A stretch of 64,000 nucleotides of DNA from Actinophytocola sp. (GTDB lineage Bacteria > Actinomycetota > Actinomycetes > Mycobacteriales > Pseudonocardiaceae): the NCBI RefSeq assembly GCF_009379765.1, contig NZ_WHTD01000005.1, positions 1 to 64,000 on the forward strand, in the 5' to 3' direction. The notes beneath the pieces were generated by a model that did not search any database, was not told the DNA's origin, and saw only the letters and a program-made list of their open reading frames with translations. The position numbers and the translations under genes are program-made. Positions 34,246 through 42,538 of the stretch are shown here, in pieces (the first letter of the stretch is position 1; each line of letters opens with the position of its first letter).

Positions 34246-35688
34246 TCAGGGGTTGCGGAAGATGCCCTGTCCCGGCGTGAGGACGTGGTTCGGGTCGAAG
34301 CGGCGTTTCTGGAGCAGGACCTCCGCGTAGCGCGGGCCGTAGTGGGCGCGCCAGTCGGCGGGGGTCAGCGGGATCGCGCCGACCGGGTAGTGGGTGCCGC
34401 CCACCGCACGGGCCTCGTCGTACAGCGCTCGGTTCACGCCGAGGAGGCGTTGCACGTCCGCGTCGTTCGGGGGGCTCACCGTCCGCAGGATCGCCAGCAG
34501 GAAGACCACCTCGCTGTCCGGCAGCATCACCAGCGGGCGGGTGATCTCCTCGCGTGCCACGGGGTACAGCAGGACCACGCCGCCCGCGTCGGCCGGGGCC
34601 AGGTCGGCCAAGACGTCCGTCACATAGACATCGGTTGCCGCGTCCGGCAGGAACACGTTGATCCACGGCCCGGGCAGGCGCAGCGGCTTGAGCTGCTCGA
34701 CCAGGGCGTAGATCCGGTTGAGCCAGTCGAAGTACGGCACCTCGGAGATCTGCGAGGACGCGGGGTCCAGACCCGCCAGCAGCGCCGCGTCGTCCGGAGT
34801 GGACGGTGGGGTGTAGTACGCGACGCCCTCGAGCATGTACTGCCAGCCGCCCCCCTCGGCGGGGATCAGCTGGCCCTCGAGGTAGCTGAATCGACGATCG
34901 GCGAGCGCGGTGCGCTGAGCGGCGGTCATCGACGCCAGGTCCGGGTAGAACAGGTTGAACACCCGCGCGTTCGTCTCGGCGGGCACCAACCGGACGGTGG
35001 CCCGCACGATGATCGCGAACTGGCCGAGCCCGCCGAGCACCGTGCGGAACAGCTCCCGGCGCTCGGTCGGCGAGCAGCGCAGCAGCCGGCCGTCGCCGGT
35101 GACGACCTCCAGTGCCAGCACGTTGTCGACCTGCAGACCGAAGTGCGAGGTGGCGCCGCCGATCCCGCCGACGGACAGCGTGCCGCCGACCGAGAGGCCG
35201 AGATAGTCGGTGGCGACCGGCGGGGTCAGGCCCTGAGCGAGGGTCGCCTGGATCAGGTCGAGCCACTGCACGCCCGCGTCCACGACCGCTCGGTCGGCGT
35301 CGACGCGGTGGATCGTGGCCAGCGTCCGCGAGTCGATCACGACGCCGCCGGCCACCTGCGCCTGGCCGAACGTCGAGTGGCCCTGGCCGCGCATCGCGAC
35401 CTGCAGCTCGTGCGTGTTGGCGAAGCGGACCATCGTGACGATGTCGCGTACCGAGCCGGGCCGCAGCACCGCGACCGGGTTGCGGTGGACGATGTGCCCG
35501 TAGTCGTCAGCGGCCTCGGCCCGCGACTCCGGGTCGACGACCAGCTCGCCGTCGAGACCGGGAACGGTGATCCCGCCCGGACTGGCGTCCGCGGACGTGA
35601 CCCAGCCGAGCCCTGCCGGGTCGAACGCGACCACCGCCGCCGCGGCGGTCCCGGTCAGAAACGCACGACGACCGAGCCGAGTATCCAT
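34246..35688 (-). CDS. Tat-exported FAD oxidoreductase, cytokinin-dehydrogenase-like
   Basis: A 480-residue flavoenzyme. The N-terminus LGRRAFLTGTAAAAVVAF is a twin-arginine signal. The FAD_binding_4 domain (VRDIVTMVRFANTHELQVAMRGQGHSTFGQAQ) has GHS at the position that carries the covalent FAD-His in cytokinin dehydrogenases, then TPPVATDYLGLSVGGTLSVGGIGGATSHFG. The C-terminal half (PWINVFLPDAA, LLYPVAREEITRPLVMLPDSEVVFLLAILRT, WRAHYGPRYAEVLLQKRRFDPNHVLTPGQGIF) follows the cytokinin-binding domain of plant CKX enzymes. ATG 35688 has GGAGG upstream. The actual substrate is unproven. Confidence 0.8.
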   Translation of the reverse strand: MDTRLGRRAFLTGTAAAAVVAFDPAGLGWVTSADASPGGITVPGLDGELVVDPESRAEAADDYGHIVHRNPVAVLRPGSVRDIVTMVRFANTHELQVAMRGQGHSTFGQAQVAGGVVIDSRTLATIHRVDADRAVVDAGVQWLDLIQATLAQGLTPPVATDYLGLSVGGTLSVGGIGGATSHFGLQVDNVLALEVVTGDGRLLRCSPTERRELFRTVLGGLGQFAIIVRATVRLVPAETNARVFNLFYPDLASMTAAQRTALADRRFSYLEGQLIPAEGGGWQYMLEGVAYYTPPSTPDDAALLAGLDPASSQISEVPYFDWLNRIYALVEQLKPLRLPGPWINVFLPDAATDVYVTDVLADLAPADAGGVVLLYPVAREEITRPLVMLPDSEVVFLLAILRTVSPPNDADVQRLLGVNRALYDEARAVGGTHYPVGAIPLTPADWRAHYGPRYAEVLLQKRRFDPNHVLTPGQGIFRNP

Positions 35689-35878
35689 TTGCGACCCTCC
35701 GAGTAGGCGCAGGCACCATAGCTCACGATCATCGCTCGCGGCTGCTCCATCTGCCGTTGCCGCATATGACAAATGGGCGGAGGCGCAGGTCAGCGGCCAC
35801 CATGGACAGCCGCCCCGCGCAGGGGTGGCCCGGCGCCGTCGGTACGGCACCGGGCCACGCCCGCACCCCCAGTGACGG

Positions 35879-37469
35879 TCAGGTGGCGCGTCGCGTTCGG
35901 GCGAGCAGCAGAGCGGCGCCGGTGACGACGAGGACCAGCCCGGCGACGAACAGCTCGACCACCTCCAAGCCCGTGTCGGCCAGGTGGCCGGTCCGGGTGG
36001 CCGGCAGGACGACGCCCTGTGGCGCGGGGTCCCGCACCTCCTCGACCGGCGGCCGGCTCGGGTCGGCCACGAAGCCCGGCACGACCAGCACCTGCGGCTC
36101 CGGGTCGATGGCGCCCTGCCGACCGACCCAGTAGCGCCGGTCCGGCTCGACCAGCTTCCACGGGCCCGTGACCCGCATCCGGTACGCGCTGTTCGGCACG
36201 TGCCTGAAGTGGTAGTTGCCGCCGGCGTCCGAGGTCGCGGTGCCCACGACCCGGCCCGTCCGGTAGTTGGCCAGGTGCAGCTCCACGCCGGCCACCGGCG
36301 CTGTGGAGTCGTCGGCCCGCACCCTCAGCACGCGACCCGTCAGGTCCCCGAACCGCCCGGGCACGTCGGCCTCGGCATACGCCTCCGCGCTTCGTTCGAG
36401 CTCCTCGTCCGTGTCGCCCGTGACGAACCCGCAGCTGGCCACCACGGTGCCGTAGTCCAGGGCGGCCTCCGGCACCGTGTCGGTGACGGTGAACACCCGC
36501 GTCCGGCCGGCCGGCACGCCGACCCCCTGCCCGCGGTAGATGGCGAGGTCGCCCCATTCCCCCGAGTCCAGCTGGTTCTCGTTGCCGATCCGGTTGCACC
36601 ACGCCACGACGCCGTTCAGATCGGTCGAGCCGGGATTGGTCAGCGTGATGCGCACCTCGATCGAGTCACCGACCCGGTAGGTGTCCCGGTCGAACGCCAT
36701 CTCGGCCCGCAGCACCGCCTCGGGGACCAGGGTCGCCCGCACGTCGACCTCGGTGCCCTCCTCCATTACCTCGACGAACCCGAGGAAGTCGAACCTCCAG
36801 TCCGGGAGATCGGCCGGATCGTGCCAGAACTCGTGCCGGCCGGTCTGGAGGTGCCGGAAGACGAACCGCCCCTGGGCGTCGGTCCGCGTGCGGGGTGACG
36901 TCGACATGCCACCGTCCAGCACGAGCTCGATGCCGCGGAAGCCCTCGCCCGGATCGGGCACACCGTTGTTGTTCCGGTCGCCGTAAGCGATCCCGGAGAG
37001 ATCGCCGTAGCGCAGGCCCACCGGGCTCTCCACGACGAGATCCGTGTTCTCGTCGTCGGGATCCCACTGGAGCATCGTCCGCACGTTCAGCTCGACGCGA
37101 GCGACCGTCGCCTTCTCCGGCTCCGCGAACGATGCTCGCCCCTCGGCCGTGACCGCGAGCTCCTCGCCCGGCGCAAGCGCCGCGCCGGACTCCAGTGCGC
37201 CCCACGCCTCGGACATGAAGTAGACGTCGCCGTAGACCTGGACCCGCAGCTCGTGGATGGGGTTCACGCCGACGTTGGCGACAGTGATCGTGAGGTTCAT
37301 CGGCTCGCCGATGCCGTAGGACGGCCTGTCGTACGACGCCGTCACGGTCCAGTCGACCCGCGAGTCGTCCGGGGGCTCGTCGGCTGCGGCGGCCGGGGGC
37401 GGCGAGGAAGCCGAGCAGCGTCATCACGATGAGAAGTGCACTGTGACAGGCAACCTTTGAGCGTCTCAC
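35879..37469 (-). CDS. LPXTG-like cell-wall protein with SdrD B-like repeats, frameshift after signal peptide
   Basis: A secreted, wall-anchored protein. Signal peptide RRSKVACHSALLIVMTLLGFLAAP starts at GTG 37469; the mature frame (AAAADEPPDDSRVDWTVTASYDRPSYGIG...) is offset by one base, the switch falling in a G5 run (37395-37399; C5 on the coding strand). Two SdrD_B/CNA-B-type units follow (GDLSGIAYGDRNNNGVPDPGEGFRGIELVL; LTGRVLRVRADDSTAPVAGVELHL), each with a YxFRHL-type end, then a Pro-rich stretch, the sorting-like motif LADTG, a hydrophobic helix and RTRR. Either a sequencing error, a recent mutation or slipped-strand switching. Confidence 0.7.
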
Positions 37470-37646
37470 GGAGTTTCTCCCAGGAACGAGTCCTCGCGCT
37501 GCCGCGAGGAGCACCAGTGTGCCAACGAGCCGCGGGCAGTAACACGAACAACGGCCCGCAGTTTCGGGGCCGAAGAAGGGGTGTGAGGAATGCGCCGGTT
37601 GCGCGTCATCTCCGGTGAGGAGCCAATTCCGGACTGGAGGACGGGG

Positions 37647-38081
37647 ATGGGCAACATCGAGGTGGGGACCGGGTTCGCGTTTCTGGTGCAGCGGTGGCGG
37701 CACGCCGCACGGCTCACGCAGGAGGAGCTGGCGGCGCGCTCCGGGTTGTCACCGCGGGGGATCCAGAACCTGGAGAGCGGCCGGGTGACCCGGCCGCGGC
37801 GGGACTCGGTACGGCTGCTTGCCGACGCGCTCGGGCTGTGCGAGGAGACGCGGGCGGAGTTCGAGCGGGCGGCGCGGGCGCCGGCCGGCCACCGGGGGGT
37901 CACGGACAGCGGGCGGCTCGCCGACGGTCTTCGCGAGCTCGCCGCGCTGTCCACACAGGACGGTCGACGGGTGGACCTTCGCGGTCTGGACCACGCCGCC
38001 GACCCGTTGGACGTGCTGGACCGCCTGCTGCACGCCCTCCGTCCGAACACGGCCGACGCGGCCCGTCCGGTGGCGGTCTGA
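37647..38081 (+). CDS. XRE-family HTH regulator
   Basis: A 144-residue protein with an N-terminal HTH: FAFLVQRWRHAARLTQEELAARSGLSPRGIQNLESGRVTRPRRDSVRLLADALGL, typical of the HTH found in actinobacterial XRE/SARP-like ATPase regulators, here without the usual large NB-ARC domain. The rest (RAEFERAARAPAG...) is a short helical tail. ATG 37647 has GGAGG 6 nt upstream; an upstream ATG at 37590 is possible. Ends 3 bp from the convergent beta-helix gene. Confidence 0.75.
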   Translation: MGNIEVGTGFAFLVQRWRHAARLTQEELAARSGLSPRGIQNLESGRVTRPRRDSVRLLADALGLCEETRAEFERAARAPAGHRGVTDSGRLADGLRELAALSTQDGRRVDLRGLDHAADPLDVLDRLLHALRPNTADAARPVAV

Positions 38082-38084
38082 TCG

Positions 38085-39221
38085 TCACGGGCCAACGGGA
38101 CCCCCGGTCGCGCGACTGGTGTTGCCGGTCCACTCGTAGCCGGGGGCCTGCGCGTTCCACCCGGTACTGGGTGAGTCGCTGCGGAACACGTTGCGCCGCA
38201 CCCTGATGTCCCGTGACCACGGCTCGCTCGGCGCGGCGACGGTGCCGAGGTCGCCGTCCTCGATGGTCACGTCGGTGATCGGGCCGTCGAGGTCGTTGAG
38301 CGTGATCGTGGTGACGGTGTTGTGCCGCAGCACCAGCCGGGTGGCACCGGCCGCGGCCTGGAGGCTGCCGAAGTAGGTGTCGACGACGGTGGTGCCGCTG
38401 GTGGCGGCGATCGAGTCGGTGACACAGCGCCGCAGGGTGAGCCCGCCGGCCTCCTGCACGACGGTGCCGGTGAGGTCGCTCAGCTCGATCGTCAGCCCGG
38501 ACGCCCTCGACGTCTGCCGCACCGCGGTGCCGTTCCGGCCGTAGACCTGGACCCGGCGCAGCGTCACGTTCGGCGCGTCGACCACGACCGCGCCGTTCAC
38601 CCGCAGGTTGCTGACCATCGTGCCCGGGGTCGTCACGTGCAGGTCGCCTTCGTGGTCGGTCATGGCGGTGTCGAGCGGGACGCCTGCGTTGGTGGGGCTG
38701 GGGAACCCGACCATCGGTGGCGGCTCGGCCTCGCCGCGCGGTCCGCCGTTCGGGTTGGGCGGTTGCTGACCATCCGGGGTGTCGGCGCCGTCGTTGCCGC
38801 CGGAGCCCGGCTTCGCGCCCGAGGCCGGTGGCCGGTCGGAGGTGGCCGGTGGCCTGTCGGTCGGCGCGGTGCTCGACGGCTGCCGGTCGGTGCTCGTCGG
38901 CCGGTCGGGGCCGTCGATGATCATCGGCGGGTTCGCCGGCGGGTCGTCGGTCAGGAGCTGGTTCGCGATCACCACGCCGCCGAGGCCGACGACCACCGCG
39001 ATGCCGGCCGCGACCACCGCCATGGAACGCATGCGGGGCTTGGGCGGCTGGCGCAGCCAGCGCTCGGGCAGCGGCGTGACCACCTGGCCGCCGGACCCGA
39101 TCTCGGACCCGGTGGCCGCCGGCTCGACGGTCGGTTCCCGCCACCGGCCCACCGACGCCGGCGCCTCGATCTCCTCGAACAGTGCCCGGAGCTCCCGCTC
39201 GTCGAGCGGCTTCGGGCTCAT
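38085..39221 (-). CDS. Membrane-anchored beta-helix protein coupled to ECF sigma factor
   Basis: A 378-residue protein: cytosolic N-terminus (LDERELRALFEEIEAPASVGRW, an anti-sigma-like start), one transmembrane helix (MAVVAAGIAVVVGLGGVVIANQLL, about 69-92), a Pro/Thr/Gly-rich linker, and an extracytoplasmic right-handed beta-helix (MVSNLRVNGAVVVDAPNVTLRRVQVYG, GLTIELSDLTGTVVQEAGGLTLRRC, TRLVLRHNTVTTITLNDL). The start overlaps the sigma-factor stop (39218-39221), so it is its partner, probably an anti-sigma factor or sensor with a carbohydrate-binding-like outer domain. No zinc HxxxCxxC motif is present. Confidence 0.6.
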   Translation of the reverse strand: MSPKPLDERELRALFEEIEAPASVGRWREPTVEPAATGSEIGSGGQVVTPLPERWLRQPPKPRMRSMAVVAAGIAVVVGLGGVVIANQLLTDDPPANPPMIIDGPDRPTSTDRQPSSTAPTDRPPATSDRPPASGAKPGSGGNDGADTPDGQQPPNPNGGPRGEAEPPPMVGFPSPTNAGVPLDTAMTDHEGDLHVTTPGTMVSNLRVNGAVVVDAPNVTLRRVQVYGRNGTAVRQTSRASGLTIELSDLTGTVVQEAGGLTLRRCVTDSIAATSGTTVVDTYFGSLQAAAGATRLVLRHNTVTTITLNDLDGPITDVTIEDGDLGTVAAPSEPWSRDIRVRRNVFRSDSPSTGWNAQAPGYEWTGNTSRATGGPVGP

Positions 39222-39799
39222 CGCGACACCTCCAGGTGCCGGCGCAGCTTGACGAGCGCGCGCCTCGTGGCCATGGTCGCGGCGTGCTCGGAGATGCCGA
39301 GCACCTCGCCGACCTCGGCGTAGGGCAGGCCGGCGGCGATGCGCAGGCCGATGATCGTGCGGTCCTTGTCGGACAGGTTCCGCATGGCCGCCAGCGCCCG
39401 CGTCACCTCGTCCCGGAACACGACCTCACCCTCCACGTTCACCGTCGGATCGGCCTCGGACTGGACGCCGAAGAACCGGCTCAGCAGCGCCGACCTCCTG
39501 GTGTGCCGGCGCCGGTGGTCAATCACCGCGTTGCGCGCGATGCGCAACAACCAGGGCAGCACGGTCGCCGCGGTCAGGTCGGCCGCCGCGTAGGCCCGGT
39601 ACGCGGCGGTGAACACGTCCGCGGCCAGGTCCTCCGCGTCCGACCGGTTGCTCACCTGGGACAGGCAGTACCGGAACACCCGAGCCGCATGGCTCTCGTA
39701 CACCTCGTCGAACGGCGGGCACGGCGGTGTCGTCTCCTCGGGGACGGGCACGCCGGACGTCACGCTCAACGTCTCACCTGCCGCGAACCGGGAGACCAC
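39218..39799 (-). CDS. RNA polymerase ECF-type sigma factor
   Basis: A 193-residue sigma-70 family member with region 2 (FDEVYESHAARVFRYCLSQVSNRSDAEDLAADVFTAAYRAY, then VLPWLLRIARNAVIDHRRR) and region 4 (MRNLSDKDRTIIGLRIAAGLPYAEVGEVLGISEHAATMATRRALVKLRRHL), without regions 1 or 3. The start is the GTG at 39799. It is translationally coupled to the membrane beta-helix protein, the layout of sigma/anti-sigma pairs. Confidence 0.88.
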   Translation of the reverse strand: MVSRFAAGETLSVTSGVPVPEETTPPCPPFDEVYESHAARVFRYCLSQVSNRSDAEDLAADVFTAAYRAYAAADLTAATVLPWLLRIARNAVIDHRRRHTRRSALLSRFFGVQSEADPTVNVEGEVVFRDEVTRALAAMRNLSDKDRTIIGLRIAAGLPYAEVGEVLGISEHAATMATRRALVKLRRHLEVSR

Positions 39800-39912
39800 C
39801 GCTCACTCACCGTTCTGCGGCTCCGCACAGAGGCCGCACGGGGAAGAACGCGCGAGCTCACCGAACCTCACACACACTTTCGAGCGACCGTGGGAGGCGG
39901 AGACTAACAGCC

Positions 39913-41306
39913 TCAGGTAACGAAAACGGGCGTCCCGGTGAGCGATGTGCGCAGCTCACCGGCCTCCACCGAGACCGGGTGCGACGTGCCGAACGCGTCC
40001 ACCGCCCGGGCGTCGTCCGCGGCCCACGAGAGGCGGACCTCGACCGGCGGCTGGTCCTCGCCGTCGAAGGCGTCGAGGTAGTCCCGGAGGACGACGAGCG
40101 GCGGCCGGCCATCGCGTTCGACGTCGACGACGTAGCCGTCCCGCCGGGTCACCACGCTCACGCCGCGGAGCTGCTCTGCGAGCAGCGCGAAGGTGTCCGC
40201 GGCGGGGTTCCTGCCGGTGAGCCGCCCGTCCTCGGCGTAGCGGAGCAGGACGAGCTTGCCGAACAGGAGGTGCGTCATCTGGTAGGGCTCCGGCAGTACC
40301 GGGACCTCGGGCGCGAGGTTCCAGTAGTTGGTGAGCCGGATACCGGCGGCGAGCGCGAGCAGGTTGCGGGTGACGACCTGGCAGCAGTTGATCCGGTCGC
40401 GCTTGGCGGCGAGGTCGGGCGGGCAGTCGTCGAGGAACATGCGCAGCCGGTCCGGGAGCTCGGTGGCGTGGTCGTAGAGGCTGCGCATCGCGCGACGCTC
40501 GGGGGTGTCCTGGCCCTCGCGCTCCTTGAGCTCGTCGACGCTCTGGGTGCTCTGCCGCGTGGCCTGCTCGGCGAACGCGGCCGTCATGGTCTGCCGCAGG
40601 ATCGGCTCCAGCTCGGGGAACTCGAACAGGACCGGGCCGCCGTACTCGCCGGCCACGACCTCCTTCTCGTAGCCGTGCTCGCGCATCATCTTCCGCACGT
40701 CGTCCACATAGGACGGGATGTCCTCCGGGCGGCCGTAGAGGTGGACGTCGAAGGCGTCGCGCCCCTTGTCGAGCAGGTGGTGGAAGAACCGGCGCGGCTC
40801 GCCGGCCGGCTCGCCGGCCAGGACGTCGTAGCCGCAGCCACCGAGGACGACCTTCGCGTGCGCGTCCGCGGACGTGACCGCGGCGTGGAGCTCGGTGAGC
40901 TGGGCGACGTACTCCTCGGCGGTGCCGGCCCAGAGGAGGCCGCCGTTGCTGGGCTCGTTGTCGCACTGCCAGAACGCGACGCGGCCGGCGCAGTGCTCGA
41001 CGAGCCTGGTCACGAACTCGCGGTAGCGCGCGCGGTCCTTGGCCGGGGACGGCGGCAGGAAGTCCGTCGGCACCCGGGTGGCCCAGGACGAGCTGGAGCA
41101 CACGGTGAGCCAGAGCTCGGTCCCGTCGAGCTGGTCGAGGAGCGCGTCGACGACGCGGAAGTCGAACTCGCCGGGCCGCGGCTCGACCTGGCTCCAGTAG
41201 ACGTAGGCGCGCACCAGGCCGGCACCGAGTGCCCTGGCCTGCGGCACGAACTCGTCGGGCGCACCGAAGAGCCCGCAACTGATCCCCGCACGATTCCCAT
41301 TCGCAT
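39913..41306 (-). CDS. Glycoside hydrolase, clan GH-A (beta-galactosidase/GH42-like), start frameshifted
   Basis: A TIM-barrel glycosidase: SCGLFGAPDEFVPQARALGAGLVRAYVYWSQVEPRPGEFDF at strand 1, the acid/base in FWQCDNEPSNGG (N-E-P of clan GH-A), and the likely nucleophile Glu in VVAGEYGGPVLF. It is about 460 residues. In its frame no ATG, GTG or TTG occurs near the natural N-terminus; MRMGIV at 41306 lies one frame off, with a C4 tract (41284-41287) between. So the gene is either frameshifted or starts unconventionally. Divergent from a TetR gene that probably represses it. The sugar substrate is unknown. Confidence 0.75.
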
Positions 41307-41327
41307 GTTTACTACATATACCACAGC

Positions 41328-41342
41328 TATACGTCGTATACT
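41328..41342. promoter_or_regulatory. TetR operator over the tetR -10
   Basis: Perfect dyad TATACG-T-CGTATA (41328-41340) overlaps TATACT (41337-41342), the presumed -10 that precedes the tetR GTG (41349) by 6 nt. Divergent promoter to the glycosidase lies on the other side. Confidence 0.6.
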
Positions 41343-41348
41343 TGCCGT

Positions 41349-42002
41349 GTGTCGATCTGGTCCGATCCCCCGCAACGCCACCAGGCGCTCGACCGAGGCG
41401 CGATCGTCGCCGCGGCCGTCGCCATCGCCGACGAGTCCGGCGCGGCCGCGGTGACGATGAAGGCGGTGGCCGACCGCCTCGGCGGCTACACACCGATGGC
41501 CCTGTACCGCCACGTGCGCAACAAGACCGGGCTGATCGACCTGATGCTGGACGCGGCGACCGCCGAGATCCCGCTGGCGCCCGGCGACTGGCGCCCGGCG
41601 TTGCACCGCCTGGCCATGGCGACCCGGGCGATGATCAAGCGGCACCCCTGGTACGCGGAGCTCGTGCACACCAGGCCGCCGGCGGGCCCGCACCAGATGG
41701 CGCACCTGGAGCTCATGCTGACCGCCCTCACCGCGGCCGGCGCCACCCTGGCCGAAGCCATGACCCACGCCGCGATGATCACGAGGCACATCTACGGCAG
41801 CGGCCTGCAGGAGGCGACCGAGGCGCGCTCCGAGCCGGCCGAGCAGTACACCGCGATGACCGAGATGCGTCGGCTGGCCGAAGGTGACCATCCCAACCTG
41901 GCCGCATGGCTGGCGCACCCGAGCGGCCCGTCCCCGGACGACCAGTTCGAGCTGGTGCTGGGCTTCCTCCTGGACGGCATCGCCACCCGGCTGCCGAGCT
42001 GA
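41349..42002 (+). CDS. TetR-family regulator with TetR_C_1-type ligand domain
   Basis: A 217-residue repressor: ALDRGAIVAAAVAIADESGAAAVTMKAVADRLGGYTPMALYRHVRNKTGLIDLMLD is the DNA-binding domain (MALYRHVRNKTGL recognition turn), and the C-terminal half (LAPGDWRPALHRLAMATRAMIKRHPWYAELV, QFELVLGFLLDGI) is that of the TetR/TetR_C_1 group. Leaderless GTG start. Regulates the divergent glycosidase by position. Confidence 0.88.
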   Translation: MSIWSDPPQRHQALDRGAIVAAAVAIADESGAAAVTMKAVADRLGGYTPMALYRHVRNKTGLIDLMLDAATAEIPLAPGDWRPALHRLAMATRAMIKRHPWYAELVHTRPPAGPHQMAHLELMLTALTAAGATLAEAMTHAAMITRHIYGSGLQEATEARSEPAEQYTAMTEMRRLAEGDHPNLAAWLAHPSGPSPDDQFELVLGFLLDGIATRLPS

Positions 42003-42019
42003 CGCAGGTACACAAAAAC

Positions 42020-42057
42020 ACCTGGGTGCGGCGCCTTCGCGGCTGCCGCACCCAGGT
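42020..42057 (+). terminator. Strong terminator after tetR
   Basis: ACCTGGGTGCGGC (42020-42032) and GCCGCACCCAGGT (42045-42057) form a perfect 13-bp stem with a 12-nt loop. Confidence 0.75.
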
Positions 42058-42487
42058 TGTCGGAGTTCGTGTAGTGGTCGCCGTCCTCAGACTGGCGTGG
42101 ATCTCCACCGGGCACCTCTCGAGAGTTGCCCGACGTGGGAATCAACATCGTCGAGGTGCGCTGGAGGTGCGTTGCGCGCACGAGCGCACCCGAACCCTGA
42201 TGCTGCTCCGCGATCGCGACCGGGACGAGCTCTCTCGGCTCAGCCGCGGGGTGACAGCGAACGGCGGTCCACTACGCCCTTGTCCTGCAGTGCCACGGCA
42301 TCACCTGCCCTTTCTCGGCGGGCCCTTGCGACCTGTCGGGTCGGCCGGCCGTATGTCCAGAATGCACCCGTGACAACGCCGTTACAACCCCGGCCGACCG
42401 ACCCGACCTGATGAAATCCACCGTCACTGTCCGAAGCGGACCGTTCGACGTCTGGTTGGGACGGTCCATCCGGTTGGGGCACAAAGA
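42058..42487. other. Gene-free spacer
   Basis: About 430 bases without a supported gene on either strand; no repeat or hairpin noticed apart from the flanking terminators. Confidence 0.4.
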
Positions 42488-42527
42488 AGAGCGCCGCCGC
42501 CGCCCGGTCGGGCGACAGCGGCGCTCT
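42488..42527 (-). terminator. Terminator after the 5'-nucleotidase gene
   Basis: AGAGCGCCGC (42488-42497) pairs perfectly with GCGGCGCTCT (42518-42527); the loop contains a further GCCCG/CGGGC stem. Lies 11 bp beyond the stop of the minus-strand gene. Confidence 0.7.
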
Positions 42528-42538
42528 GCGTAGACGAC

